Origin: CAISIP01 sp038326025
Lineage (GTDB): Bacteria > Pseudomonadota > Gammaproteobacteria > Burkholderiales > Burkholderiaceae_C
DNA length: 64,000 nucleotides
Direction of reading: 5' to 3'
NCBI GenBank assembly: GCA_038326025.1
Contig: JBBQJP010000010.1
Location: 1-64,000, forward strand
In this document: positions 16,832 through 25,391 of the stretch, in pieces
How the letters are laid out: each line of letters opens with the position of its first letter
How positions within the stretch are numbered: the first letter of the stretch is position 1
Program-made: the position numbers and the translations under genes
The notes under the pieces: generated by a model
The model's input: only the letters and a program-made list of their open reading frames with translations
Database searches by the model: none
Told to the model about the DNA's origin: nothing

Positions 16832-17833
16832 ATGCAATATCGTCCATTGGGCCGAACCGGTCTGAAGGTGTCCTCGCTGGTGCTGGGCACCGACAACCTG
16901 GCCAATCCGACACCCGAGGCCGAGAGCCTTGCCATACTCGATGCGGCGGTTGATGGTGGCATCAACCTCATTGACACCAGCAACAGTTATGCCGGCGGCG
17001 AGGCCGAGCGCCTGATCGGCCGCTGGCTCCAGGCCCGTGGGCGGCGCGACGACGTGCTGATCGCGACCAAGGTGTTCTACCCGACCGGTCCGGGTGTCAA
17101 CGAACGCGGTCTGAGCCGTAGCCATCTGGTGAAGGCCTGCGAAGACTCGCTGCGCCGGCTGGGCACGGACCATATTGACCTGTACCAGACCCACCGGCCG
17201 GACCCGGATACCCCGATCGAGGAAACGCTGGCCGCGCTCGACCTGTTGCTGCGCCAGGGAAAAGTGCGCTATATCGGCACCAGCACCTCACCGGCCTGGC
17301 AGGTTGCGCAGGCGCAGCACGTCAGCACACAGTTGGGGTTGGCGCATTTCGTGTCGGAGCAATCGCCCTACAACCTGCTCGAGCGTCGCATCGAGAATGA
17401 GCTGGTACCCGCCTGTCAGCGCTATGGACTGGCGCTGTTTACCTGGTCGCCGATGGCCATGGGCATGCTGGCCGGTCGTTATGCAACCTGCGATGCGCCG
17501 GCGCAGGACAGTCGCGCCGCCTTGCGTGGCGGTATCTATGCGGAACGTGTCACGGAGCGCGGCATTGTGGTGGGTGCGCAGTTTGCGCAGTTGGCCCGCA
17601 AGTTTGGCCATGATCCGGCGCAGCTGGCCTATCTGTGGGTCAAGGAACAGCCGGGCGTCACTGCGCCCATCATCGGGCCGCGCACGCTGGCGCAACTGCA
17701 GCATGCCTTGCCGGTGGCCGATATGGCATTACCCGAGGACATACGCGTCGCCTGCGATCAGCTGGTGCCGCCGGGTGGGGTGGTGGCGAGTTTTTTCAAT
17801 TCGGCATCGTGGATGCGCTGGAAACGGGTTTGA
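16832..17833 (+). CDS. aldo/keto reductase
   Basis: This is a 333-residue TIM-barrel oxidoreductase of the AKR superfamily using NAD(P)H. The catalytic tetrad is visible as Asp and Tyr in DTSNSYAGGEAE, Lys in VLIATKVF and His in LYQTHRPDPDTP. The cofactor-binding C-terminal signature appears in APIIGPRTLAQLQ. The N-terminal MQYRPLGRTGLKVS is typical for the AKR11-12/YajO/Tas-like group. It lies 56 bases after the SDR gene on the same strand. Substrate unknown. In similar two-gene pairs the enzymes act in sugar or aldehyde metabolism, which remains inference here. Confidence 0.92.
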   Translation: MQYRPLGRTGLKVSSLVLGTDNLANPTPEAESLAILDAAVDGGINLIDTSNSYAGGEAERLIGRWLQARGRRDDVLIATKVFYPTGPGVNERGLSRSHLVKACEDSLRRLGTDHIDLYQTHRPDPDTPIEETLAALDLLLRQGKVRYIGTSTSPAWQVAQAQHVSTQLGLAHFVSEQSPYNLLERRIENELVPACQRYGLALFTWSPMAMGMLAGRYATCDAPAQDSRAALRGGIYAERVTERGIVVGAQFAQLARKFGHDPAQLAYLWVKEQPGVTAPIIGPRTLAQLQHALPVADMALPEDIRVACDQLVPPGGVVASFFNSASWMRWKRV

Positions 17834-17872
17834 GCTGGCGCCAACCTGACACCGCCAGGGATCGCGCCGACT

Positions 17873-17947
17873 TCAACGCAGCCCGAAAAATCCGAGGATT
17901 GCGACGACGATGACGATCAGGCCGACGATATAAATGATCGAGTTCAT
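17873..17947 (-). CDS. 24-residue single-helix membrane peptide
   Basis: A very short frame starts with ATG at 17945-17947 and encodes MNSIIYIVGLIVIVVAIL then GFFGLR and a TGA stop. It is nearly all one membrane helix, ending in an Arg. A strong SD, GGAG, sits eight bases upstream, much better than expected by chance. From memory, near-identical tiny membrane proteins occur in many proteobacteria near stress or envelope genes, without assigned function. It is convergent with the aldo/keto reductase gene. The ribosome site plus the clean helix make it a real gene candidate that automatic callers would miss. Confidence 0.7.
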   Translation of the reverse strand: MNSIIYIVGLIVIVVAILGFFGLR

Positions 17948-18102
17948 GACTGTGCTCCATGGTTTCAGAAGCGTTTGATGCTAGGGGCCACTCCGCTGAC
18001 ATGGCAGCGGACACGGCGAGGTTTCGGTGTAGGACAACGCAACTTCAACACCTGGATGCACTGGACACACACAGCGCCAACCTAGAATCATCGGTTGTCC
18101 AA

Positions 18103-18492
18103 ATGACCGGGCCGAACATGACACCCCTGCGCATGTTGTATGTGGAGGACAACACTGAACTTCGTGAAGTCTTCCAGGAAATGCTTGAAGGCGATCAGCG
18201 CGAGGTGGTGGCGTGCGCCACCGCCGAGGAAGCACTGGTGTTGTGGAACGCCAGTCGTTTCGATGTGCTGGTGAGCGACATCAGCCTGCCTGGGATGTCA
18301 GGCACTGACCTGGCCCGCCGCGTTCTTGCCGCGCAGCCCGAGTGCTGGGTCGTGCTCTGCTCAGGTTATGTTTATGGCGACGCGCTTCTTGCACTGGGGC
18401 CACACGTGAGAGCGCTCCCCAAACCCTTTGAAATGGAGGACCTGGATCGATTGCTCGACGAGATCCGTCAGTCGCTGGACAGTGCACCATGA
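18103..18492 (+). CDS. stand-alone response regulator receiver protein
   Basis: This is a single CheY-like receiver domain of 129 residues with no output domain. The acidic pocket is in LYVEDN, the phosphoacceptor is D59 in LVSDISLPGMSG, and the signalling Lys is in ALPKPFEMEDL. Met codons at 18103 and 18118 are both possible starts. The stop overlaps the start of the hybrid kinase gene by four bases (ATGA at 18489-18492), showing translational coupling. It probably receives phosphate from that kinase, directly or by relay; without a DNA-binding domain it must act through protein contact. Confidence 0.9.
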   Translation: MTGPNMTPLRMLYVEDNTELREVFQEMLEGDQREVVACATAEEALVLWNASRFDVLVSDISLPGMSGTDLARRVLAAQPECWVVLCSGYVYGDALLALGPHVRALPKPFEMEDLDRLLDEIRQSLDSAP

Positions 18493-21308
18493 CATTGCGA
18501 TTCATGGACGGTGGCGGCGCCATGGGTTCGATGATGCGCTCCCATCCCTGGGCGGAGTCGCCGCTGGGTCCTGCGTCGCAATGGCCCGCTCCACTCAAGA
18601 CCCTCGTCGGTGTCATGCTCAACGCACCGCAGCCGATGTTCGCGGTCTGGGGCGCGGAGCAATGGATGTTCTACAACGACGCCTATGCCGAGATCCTGGG
18701 CGAGCACCATCCCGCGCTGGCGCAACCGTTTCTGCAGGTCTGGAGCGAGATTCGCAACGATGTGGAGCCGATCATGGCCCGAGCCTATGCGGGCGAGCCG
18801 ATCTACATGGACGACATCGAGCTGAGGATGCGGCGCCACGGCCATGTCGAGGAAACCCACTTCTCTTTTTTCTATGCCCCGGTGCGTGGCGATCGCGGCC
18901 AGGTGATGGGCGTGTTCTGCGCCTGCACAGAGATTACCAAGGAGGTGCAGGCGAAGCGCGAACGTGCGGCCGAACTTGACCGTCTGCGCGAGATGTTTGC
19001 GTCGTCGCCCAGTTTCGTCGCGGTGATGCGCGGGCCGGAGCATCGTTTCGAGCTCACCAATCCGGCTTATCTGAAACTCATTACGCAGCGCGATGTGATC
19101 GGTTTGCCGGTGCGCGAGGCCTTGCCGGAGGTGGAGGGTCAAGGCTTCTTTGAATTGCTTGACAAGGTCTACCAATCCGGCGAAGCCCAATCCGGCCGAG
19201 CCGTTCCGGTGAGCCTGATTTCCATTGACGGCGCCGAGCCCGAGCAGCGCGTGCTGGATTTCATCTACCAGCCCATGCGCGATACCCACGGGCGGGTGAA
19301 TGGCATTTTCGTCGAAGGTGTGGACGTGACCGACGTCGTCACCCAGGCCCAGGTGCTGCGCGAAAGCGAAGAGAAATTCCGATCCTTTGCGCAACTGGGG
19401 CCAAACCATATGTGGACGTCGCCCGCGGACGGGCAACTGGACTGGTTCAACGAGCAGACGCTGCGCTACAGCGGATTGGACATGGAGTCCATGTGCGGGA
19501 CGGGTTGGACCGGCCTGGTGCACCCTGACGATTTGGCCCGTGCCGCGTCGATCTGGTCCGCGGCCTTGCGTAGCGGTGCGAACTACGAAGTGGAATTCCG
19601 GATCCGCCGTGCCGATGGCGCCTATCGCTGGCACCTGGTGCGTGCGCGGGCCATGCGCAACGACCGGGGCGACATCGTGCGCTGGGTCGGCACCAACACC
19701 GACATCGAGGATCAGCGCGCCGACCGCGAAAAGCTGCGTTCGATCAACGCGACGCTCGAGCGCCGTGTGGACGAGCGCACGCGTGAGCGCGAGCGCATGT
19801 GGAGCAGTTCGCCCGACCTGATCGCGACCGTCGACCTCCAGGGTTTTTTCCTCGACATCAATCCGGTCTGGACCAGCTCGCTGGGTTGGGACCGGGAGCA
19901 GGTCATCGGCAAACGCATCGACGATCTCATTCATCCAGATGACAGGGCCGGCGCCGAGGACGCGCTGGCACGCGCCACGGTAGGGGTCCTGCCTACCTTC
20001 GAGTGCCGCATTTTGCACGCGGATGGCAGCCATCGGACCGTGGCCTGGACCGCAGCGCCCGACGCGCAGACGATCTTTGCCTTCGGGCGTGACATCACCG
20101 TCGACCGTGAACGCTCGGCGGCGTTGGCCATGGCCGAAGAGCAATTGCGCCAGGCGCAAAAAATGGAAGCCATCGGGCAACTCACCGGGGGCATTGCGCA
20201 CGATTTCAACAATATGCTGGCCAGTATCTATGGCTCGATCCAGCTGATGCAGCGCAAGCTCGCAATGGGCAAACAGGACGGATTCGAGAAGCTGCTGGAG
20301 CGCGCGTCTTCCAGCTCGCAAAAGGCCGCTGCGCTGACACAGCGCCTGCTCGCCTTCGCGCGGCGCCAGGCGCTGGAGACGCGTCGCGTCGACGTTTGCG
20401 CCCTGATCGACTCGCTGGAAGACTTGATGACGCGCACACTGGGGCCCCGCATCACACTGCAGGTACGCCATTCCGAAGACCTGTGGCCGGCCAGGATAGA
20501 CAGCGCGCAACTCGAAAATGCCCTGCTCAACCTGGTAATCAACGCGCGTGATGCCATGCCCGATGGTGGGGAACTCACCATCGGGGTCGCGAATCGCTCG
20601 CTCGATCCCGCGTATGCGGCCACCCAGGCCGAACTTGCGCCTGGCGACTACGTGGCCGTCAGTGTGACCGACAACGGTGCGGGAATGCCTGACACGGTCA
20701 TCGCACGTGCCTTCGAACCTTTCTACACGACCAAGCCTATCGGCCAGGGGACAGGCCTGGGTCTGTCGATGGTTTATGGCTTCGTCAAGCAGGCCGGTGG
20801 GCATGCGCGTATCAGCAGCGAGCTGGGCCGCGGGACCACCATCACCCTGTATCTGCCACGCGATGTCTCGGAACGGGAAGAGGAGCTGGCGTCAACCCGC
20901 CCCATTGCCGAACCTGCTCAGTCAGGCGAGCGCATCCTGGTGGTGGAGGACGAGCCTAGCGTGCGCGAGGTCATTGTGTCGGTGCTGGTCGATCTGGGTT
21001 ACGCCTATGCTGAAGCAGGTGACGCCGAGGCGGCACTTGCGCTGCTCAACGGTAAACACCACTTTGACCTGCTGGTGTCAGATGTCGGGCTGCCGGGAAT
21101 GAACGGCCGGCAACTCGCGGAAATCGCCATTGACAAATGGCCCGGACTGAAGGTCCTGTTCGTAACCGGCTATGCCGAGCAGGCGGTCATGAAAAACGGG
21201 TTCCTCGGTGAAAACATGCAGATGATCACCAAGCCCTTCGTGATCGATGAATTGGCCAACCGGATTCGCGCGATTCTTCGGGATGAAGTGCCCCCGCGCG
21301 CCGGTTGA
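18489..21308 (+). CDS. multi-PAS hybrid histidine kinase with C-terminal receiver
   Basis: This is a 939-residue protein without clear membrane helices, so probably cytoplasmic. Order: about four PAS/PAC sensor modules (residues ~25-540; for example GRVNGIFVEGVDVTD and RWHLVRARAMRN), a dimerisation/phosphoacceptor helix with H571 in GGIAHDFNNMLASIYGS, an HATPase domain (NLVINARDAMPDGG, VTDNGAGMP, GTGLGLSMVYGFV), then a receiver with D865 in LVSDVGLPGMNG and Lys in MITKPF. This layout fits soluble hybrid kinases. It is translationally coupled to the upstream single-domain receiver. Signal unknown; some PAS modules might bind heme, flavin or small ligands, but no diagnostic residue was identified. 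Confidence 0.92.
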   Translation: MTLRFMDGGGAMGSMMRSHPWAESPLGPASQWPAPLKTLVGVMLNAPQPMFAVWGAEQWMFYNDAYAEILGEHHPALAQPFLQVWSEIRNDVEPIMARAYAGEPIYMDDIELRMRRHGHVEETHFSFFYAPVRGDRGQVMGVFCACTEITKEVQAKRERAAELDRLREMFASSPSFVAVMRGPEHRFELTNPAYLKLITQRDVIGLPVREALPEVEGQGFFELLDKVYQSGEAQSGRAVPVSLISIDGAEPEQRVLDFIYQPMRDTHGRVNGIFVEGVDVTDVVTQAQVLRESEEKFRSFAQLGPNHMWTSPADGQLDWFNEQTLRYSGLDMESMCGTGWTGLVHPDDLARAASIWSAALRSGANYEVEFRIRRADGAYRWHLVRARAMRNDRGDIVRWVGTNTDIEDQRADREKLRSINATLERRVDERTRERERMWSSSPDLIATVDLQGFFLDINPVWTSSLGWDREQVIGKRIDDLIHPDDRAGAEDALARATVGVLPTFECRILHADGSHRTVAWTAAPDAQTIFAFGRDITVDRERSAALAMAEEQLRQAQKMEAIGQLTGGIAHDFNNMLASIYGSIQLMQRKLAMGKQDGFEKLLERASSSSQKAAALTQRLLAFARRQALETRRVDVCALIDSLEDLMTRTLGPRITLQVRHSEDLWPARIDSAQLENALLNLVINARDAMPDGGELTIGVANRSLDPAYAATQAELAPGDYVAVSVTDNGAGMPDTVIARAFEPFYTTKPIGQGTGLGLSMVYGFVKQAGGHARISSELGRGTTITLYLPRDVSEREEELASTRPIAEPAQSGERILVVEDEPSVREVIVSVLVDLGYAYAEAGDAEAALALLNGKHHFDLLVSDVGLPGMNGRQLAEIAIDKWPGLKVLFVTGYAEQAVMKNGFLGENMQMITKPFVIDELANRIRAILRDEVPPRAG

Positions 21309-21408
21309 ACCAAGCGCGGCTCGCGTACTCGGCCGCGATCCGGCGTAACCGCAATAGGGCCAGCCGGGCGGCAACTTTCGCCTGGCCTGCGATGCGCCGC
21401 AAGCGGGT

Positions 21409-22428
21409 CTAGTCAGCCAACCCCTTGAGCGCCACGTCACCACCGGGCATCGCCTTGCAGTCGGCGATGTACTGCCGGATGATCTCTGCAAAACTCTCGT
21501 CCGGATGCAACCCTAGCCGTGCTGCGCGTTTGGCGGTCGCTCCGGCCGGCCAGTTCGCAACCATGCCGGCGATGCGGTCGTCGCGCACGAACTTCACGCG
21601 ATCGCGCACCGTTTTGCCGGCGACTTCTTCCAATGCGTCGAGCATCTCGGAGACACGCACATTGATCGATGGCAGGTTCATGCCCAGTCGGCCTTGGAAC
21701 TTGTCGCGGCTGGCTTCATAAACGGCGATCAGGCCTTCGACGGTCTTGCCGGGTGAGGCCAGCGGGTGCGACACCGAGGCATCGACCGGGCAGACGGATT
21801 CGACGCCTGCCAGCGGCTCGCGGATGATGCCGGAGAAGAACGAGGACGCGGCACCATTGGGGCGGCCCGGGCGTACAGACACCGTCATCAGGCGCGCGGC
21901 GCGGCCGTCGACGAATCCCTTGCGGGTGAAGTCGGAGATCAGATGCTCGCAGATCAGTTTCTGGATGCCGTACGACGACTGCGGCGCCGGCAAGGTGTCA
22001 TCCGCCACTGGCGAAGGCATTGGCAGCGCGGCGTCGGGGCCAAACACCGCAACCGAACTGGAGAACACCAGCTTGGAGGGTTTGCCGCTGGCCTGGCCGG
22101 CCACCCGCAAGGCGTCGAGCAGTGCGCGGGTGCTGTCCAGGTTCGAGCGCATGCCCAGATCGAAATCGAGTTCGCATTCACCCGATACGGCCGAGGCGAG
22201 GTGAAACACCCCGTCGAACGGCTCGTCGCGCAGCGCCTGGCACTGATCCATCAAGGGGCCGGTGCGGTCCTGCACACGCGGGTCGGCGCGCAGGTCGGCG
22301 GGTGATGCCACCTGGTCGGTGAGTACCAGCGTATCGATCTTCTTGCCATCGAGTTGGCCGCGCTGGAGCAAAGTACGGGCAAGGCGTGCGCCAACAAAGC
22401 CGCCGCCGCCGGTGATCAACAATTTCAT
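21409..22428 (-). CDS. denD: NAD-dependent epimerase/dehydratase family, DenD-like (D-erythronate dehydrogenase)
   Basis: This is a 339-residue extended SDR. The NAD-binding motif GGGGFVGARLA is at the N-terminus and the YxxxK pair is in SSYGIQKLICEHL, with the serine in FSSSVAVFG. The overall spelling (LITGGGGFVGARLARTLL; FHLASAVSGECE; SVRPGRPNGAASSFFSGI) resembles the D-erythronate dehydrogenase DenD, which oxidises D-erythronate at C2 in four-carbon sugar-acid catabolism. The partner genes expected in that pathway (four-carbon acid kinase DenK/OtnK, isomerase, decarboxylase) are not beside it. A nucleotide-sugar epimerase is the main alternative. Confidence 0.7.
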   Translation of the reverse strand: MKLLITGGGGFVGARLARTLLQRGQLDGKKIDTLVLTDQVASPADLRADPRVQDRTGPLMDQCQALRDEPFDGVFHLASAVSGECELDFDLGMRSNLDSTRALLDALRVAGQASGKPSKLVFSSSVAVFGPDAALPMPSPVADDTLPAPQSSYGIQKLICEHLISDFTRKGFVDGRAARLMTVSVRPGRPNGAASSFFSGIIREPLAGVESVCPVDASVSHPLASPGKTVEGLIAVYEASRDKFQGRLGMNLPSINVRVSEMLDALEEVAGKTVRDRVKFVRDDRIAGMVANWPAGATAKRAARLGLHPDESFAEIIRQYIADCKAMPGGDVALKGLAD

Positions 22429-22548
22429 GACTTCAAATCCCTTGTTTGTGAGGCAGGACTCGCAGTGTAAGCCGCGCTCGGTGCGAGGTGCTTGCCTGGC
22501 TGATGGGTGGCCTGCGCAGCGATTGTTGTCAGGCGTAATGGGTTGGTC

Positions 22549-24132
22549 TCAGCTGCGTAGTCGACCCAGGGCCAGGCCACCTGCCAGATGACGGCCGACG
22601 CTGCTGCCCTGGCGCTGCAGGGCTTGTTGTGCCTGGCGACTGCGGTTGCCGCTGCGACAGAAAAACACGACGGGCTGGCCATGCTCGGTCAGCCAGCGCG
22701 GAACTGCCCGCGTCAGTTCGGTGAGCGGCAGGTTGACAGCGGTCTTGCCCGCGCTGCATAGCGGCGGAGCGGCCGCGAATTCGTAGGCCTCTCGCACGTC
22801 GACCAGCAGCGCGTGCGGATGCGCTGTCAGCACCCGTTCCAGTTCGTTCCAGTCAATTCCGGCCTGTGCGTCGGCATTCGCGTCCTGGTCGGTTTCGAGG
22901 TTCTCGAATGGCGGATCGGCCGCGGGTGTCGCCGGTTGGTTTGCGCCAGTGGGATTGGCGCGCAGGATCTCACCACACTGGCGGATCGCCAGGCAGGCCT
23001 GGTCGATACAGGTCTCGTCCGTCATGGCACCGAATGACAAACGTACCGCCGACGTGGTACACCACAGCGGCAGAGCCATCGCCTGCAGCACAAAGCTGGG
23101 CGCAGACTTGGCCGATGAACAGGCGCTGCCGGCGCTGACCCGCATGCCGGCTGCATCGAACAGGTTGAGCAACAGGTTGCTGCTGATGTCAGGTACCGAA
23201 AAATTGAGCGTCGTGGGCAGGGTTTGCGCCAGTGGTGAATTGAACACGATGCCAGCAAACGCGTCGCGTAGCGCCGCTACCAGCCGGTCGCGGTAGGTGT
23301 GCAGCGTGTCAACCGCATGGAACGTGTCGCCGCGACGGTAGGCGTCGAGCACGGCGCCCAGTGCGGCAATGCCCGGCATGTTCTCGGTGCCTGAGCGCGC
23401 ACCGGATTCCTGGCCGCCACCGACCATCAAGGGCGTGAACGGGCTGCCCGCGCGCACGTACAACATGCCGATGCCCTTGGGTGCATACAGCTTGTGGCCG
23501 GAGAACGGGGCGTAGTCGATGCGGGTGGTTTGCAGGTCGAGCGGCAACTTGCCCAGGGCCTGCACACAGTCCGCCAGCCACAAGGTTTCGCTGCCACCGG
23601 TGTTGAGCACGCGCTCGATGCCGGCGAGGTCGGACACCACGCCGGTCTCGTTGTTGGCCGCCATGGTGCACAAGAAACCGATCTCGGGCGCCCAGTTTGC
23701 CAGCGTATGCAGGTCATGTTGGCCATTGCTGTCAACCGGCAAAACGCGGATCTCCAGGTTCAGTTCCAGCAACTGATTCCAGTACGCCAGGCTCTCGGGT
23801 ACGGCCTTGTGTTCGGTTGCACCGTAGACCAGCAGCGCCGCACGCCGATCGCCTTGCTTGCGACGCTGACGCAGTGCGCACAGGCCGGACAACACTGCCG
23901 TCTGTATGCCTTCGGTGGCGCCGCTGACGAAGATGATCCGGCCCGCGCCGGCTCCGACCAGTTCTGCCGCGTTGCGCCGCACCGACTCGCGCAGGGCCTG
24001 CGCCTGCAGGCCGCTGCTATGGGTGCTGCTCGGATTGCCGAACTGCTGCTGCATGGTCAGGCAGGCGGCAGCCATGGCCGCCGGCAGGATGGGGGTGGTG
24101 GCGTTGGAGTCGAGGTAGATCTCGGTAGGCAT
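22549..24132 (-). CDS. cysteine desulfurase fused to a rhodanese domain
   Basis: The protein has 527 residues. Residues 1-~395 form a NifS/IscS-type PLP enzyme: H108 in GATEHKAV, PLP lysine K214 in SGHKLYAPKG, and the persulfide-forming C338 in SAGSACSSAKS. A poor-complexity linker rich in Ala, Asp and Pro (~400-425) leads to a rhodanese domain (~428-527) with catalytic C492 in FFCRSGNRS. The enzyme should strip sulfur from L-cysteine and pass the persulfide to its own rhodanese domain. It stands apart from any isc or suf genes. A divergent Lrp-type regulator gene, with symmetric sequences between them, suggests amino-acid-responsive control. Confidence 0.9.
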   Translation of the reverse strand: MPTEIYLDSNATTPILPAAMAAACLTMQQQFGNPSSTHSSGLQAQALRESVRRNAAELVGAGAGRIIFVSGATEGIQTAVLSGLCALRQRRKQGDRRAALLVYGATEHKAVPESLAYWNQLLELNLEIRVLPVDSNGQHDLHTLANWAPEIGFLCTMAANNETGVVSDLAGIERVLNTGGSETLWLADCVQALGKLPLDLQTTRIDYAPFSGHKLYAPKGIGMLYVRAGSPFTPLMVGGGQESGARSGTENMPGIAALGAVLDAYRRGDTFHAVDTLHTYRDRLVAALRDAFAGIVFNSPLAQTLPTTLNFSVPDISSNLLLNLFDAAGMRVSAGSACSSAKSAPSFVLQAMALPLWCTTSAVRLSFGAMTDETCIDQACLAIRQCGEILRANPTGANQPATPAADPPFENLETDQDANADAQAGIDWNELERVLTAHPHALLVDVREAYEFAAAPPLCSAGKTAVNLPLTELTRAVPRWLTEHGQPVVFFCRSGNRSRQAQQALQRQGSSVGRHLAGGLALGRLRS

Positions 24133-24214
24133 GGTGGGCGTCGTGGCCGGTTGAGCGGCCTGTTGCTGGCAATGACCCTAAGTCTAGGAACTTGGTGCAG
24201 CAAGAACATCGCCA

Positions 24215-24252
24215 TATTTCACATCTAACGGGGATTTTTGAAATACCATTTC
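24215..24252. promoter_or_regulatory. inverted TGAAATA repeats, candidate Lrp-type operator
   Basis: TATTTCA at 24215-24221 is the exact inverse of TGAAATA at 24239-24245. The second copy also starts the small palindrome GAAATACCATTTC (24240-24252). The sites lie in an AT-rich patch between the divergent cysteine desulfurase and Lrp-type regulator genes. Lrp-family dimers bind such spaced symmetric AT-rich sites, so autoregulation and control of the desulfurase gene is the natural reading. Confidence 0.5.
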
Positions 24253-24278
24253 TCTAATTGATGATTTTAGGGAATGAC

Positions 24279-24749
24279 GTGCTCGACAAGACCGATATTC
24301 AGCTCCTCGATGCGCTTCAGCGCGATGCCACCCAGTCCATGGCGCAACTCGGCGAAGTGGTGGGCTTGTCGCCCACGCCGTGCTGGAAGCGCATCAAGCG
24401 GCTGCAGGATGAGGGTTACATCACCGCACGTCTGGCCATGCTCGATCGCAAGAAGCTGGGTCTGCCGGTGACGGTGTTTGTCAGCGTGCGCACGACGCAG
24501 CATGACGAACAATGGCTGGCGCGTTTTGCCGCGATCGTCACGGCCATGCCCGAGGTGATGGAGTTCCACCGCATGAGCGGCGATGTCGACTACATGCTCA
24601 AGGTGGTGACCAGCAGCATCGACGGATACGACCGCTTCTACAAGAAGTTGATCCGCCAGGTCGGCTTGTCGGGCGTGTCGTCGGCGTTCTCGATGGAGCA
24701 GATCAAGAGCACGACCGTATTGCCGCTCGATGCCGGCGCCAGCGTCTGA
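24279..24749 (+). CDS. Lrp/AsnC family transcriptional regulator
   Basis: The protein has 156 residues from a GTG at 24279, preferred because AGGG sits six bases upstream and the resulting VLDKTDIQLLDALQ matches the family's usual N-terminus; an ATG at 24261 is the alternative. An N-terminal HTH (SMAQLGEVVGLSPTPCWKRIKRL) is followed by the RAM ligand-binding domain (MEFHRMSGDVDYMLKVV). These proteins form octamers that sense amino acids. Position opposite a cysteine desulfurase gene suggests cysteine as effector, as reported for DecR-type regulators in enterics; this is inference. Confidence 0.9.
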   Translation: MLDKTDIQLLDALQRDATQSMAQLGEVVGLSPTPCWKRIKRLQDEGYITARLAMLDRKKLGLPVTVFVSVRTTQHDEQWLARFAAIVTAMPEVMEFHRMSGDVDYMLKVVTSSIDGYDRFYKKLIRQVGLSGVSSAFSMEQIKSTTVLPLDAGASV

Positions 24750-24755
24750 AGGTGG

Positions 24756-25391
24756 CTACAGAGACGGGTCAAGAATGCCGGGCATCGCGATGAAACCGCT
24801 CTGGTGGCGCATGGCGTGGATCCAGCGCTGCAGCGCCGGGTAGCGGCGCAGGTCGATGCGGGCTTCGGGCGCCAACGCAGCATATGGAAAGCAGGCGATG
24901 TCGGCAATGCTCGGCTGCGTCGTGCCCGCGAGCCATGGCGACGTGCCGGCCTGCAACTCGGCCAGCGTGTCGTCCATCAGGCGCAGCGTGGTGTGGGCCA
25001 GGGCTTCGCAACGCGGGATGTCGGCGTCCAGTCCGAAACTGTAGTGCTGGCGCGCCGCGGCGACGCTGCGGGTGAGGTCGTCAGCCGTGGCCAGCCACGT
25101 CGTGATGCGTCCGCGGGTTTGGGCATCGTCGGGGTACCACTGTTGGCGCGTGTCGTAGCGGCTCGCCAGATAGACCAGGCAGGCCTGGGCGTCGCGCAGC
25201 AGGAAATCACCGTCCGCCAGTACCGGCAACTGGCCCAGCGGGTTGATGTGCTGCAGGAAAAAAGCGGAGCGGTGTTCGCGTCCCGGGTGGAAGTCCACCG
25301 GTATCCGTTCACAGTCCAGGCCGAGCCAGTGCAGCAGCAGCCGAAGCTTGTAGCAATTGCCCGAAAGTTCGTAGTCGTACAGCCGGATCAT
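24756..25391 (-). CDS. glutathione S-transferase-like protein, possible NdmE-like oxygenase component
   Basis: The protein has 211 residues with an N-terminal thioredoxin-fold domain (MIRLYDYELSGNCYKLRLLL; the PLGQLPVL cis-Pro loop; then DAQACLVYLA) and a C-terminal helical domain (SIADIACFPYAALAPEA). This is the canonical GST layout and length. The start overlaps the stop of the iron-site oxygenase gene by four bases, so it is translationally coupled to it. In the caffeine pathway of Pseudomonas putida CBB5 the GST-like NdmE is needed for the NdmC/NdmD demethylase. The same gene association here makes a structural role plausible, although ordinary detoxification cannot be excluded. Confidence 0.88.
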   Translation of the reverse strand: MIRLYDYELSGNCYKLRLLLHWLGLDCERIPVDFHPGREHRSAFFLQHINPLGQLPVLADGDFLLRDAQACLVYLASRYDTRQQWYPDDAQTRGRITTWLATADDLTRSVAAARQHYSFGLDADIPRCEALAHTTLRLMDDTLAELQAGTSPWLAGTTQPSIADIACFPYAALAPEARIDLRRYPALQRWIHAMRHQSGFIAMPGILDPSL

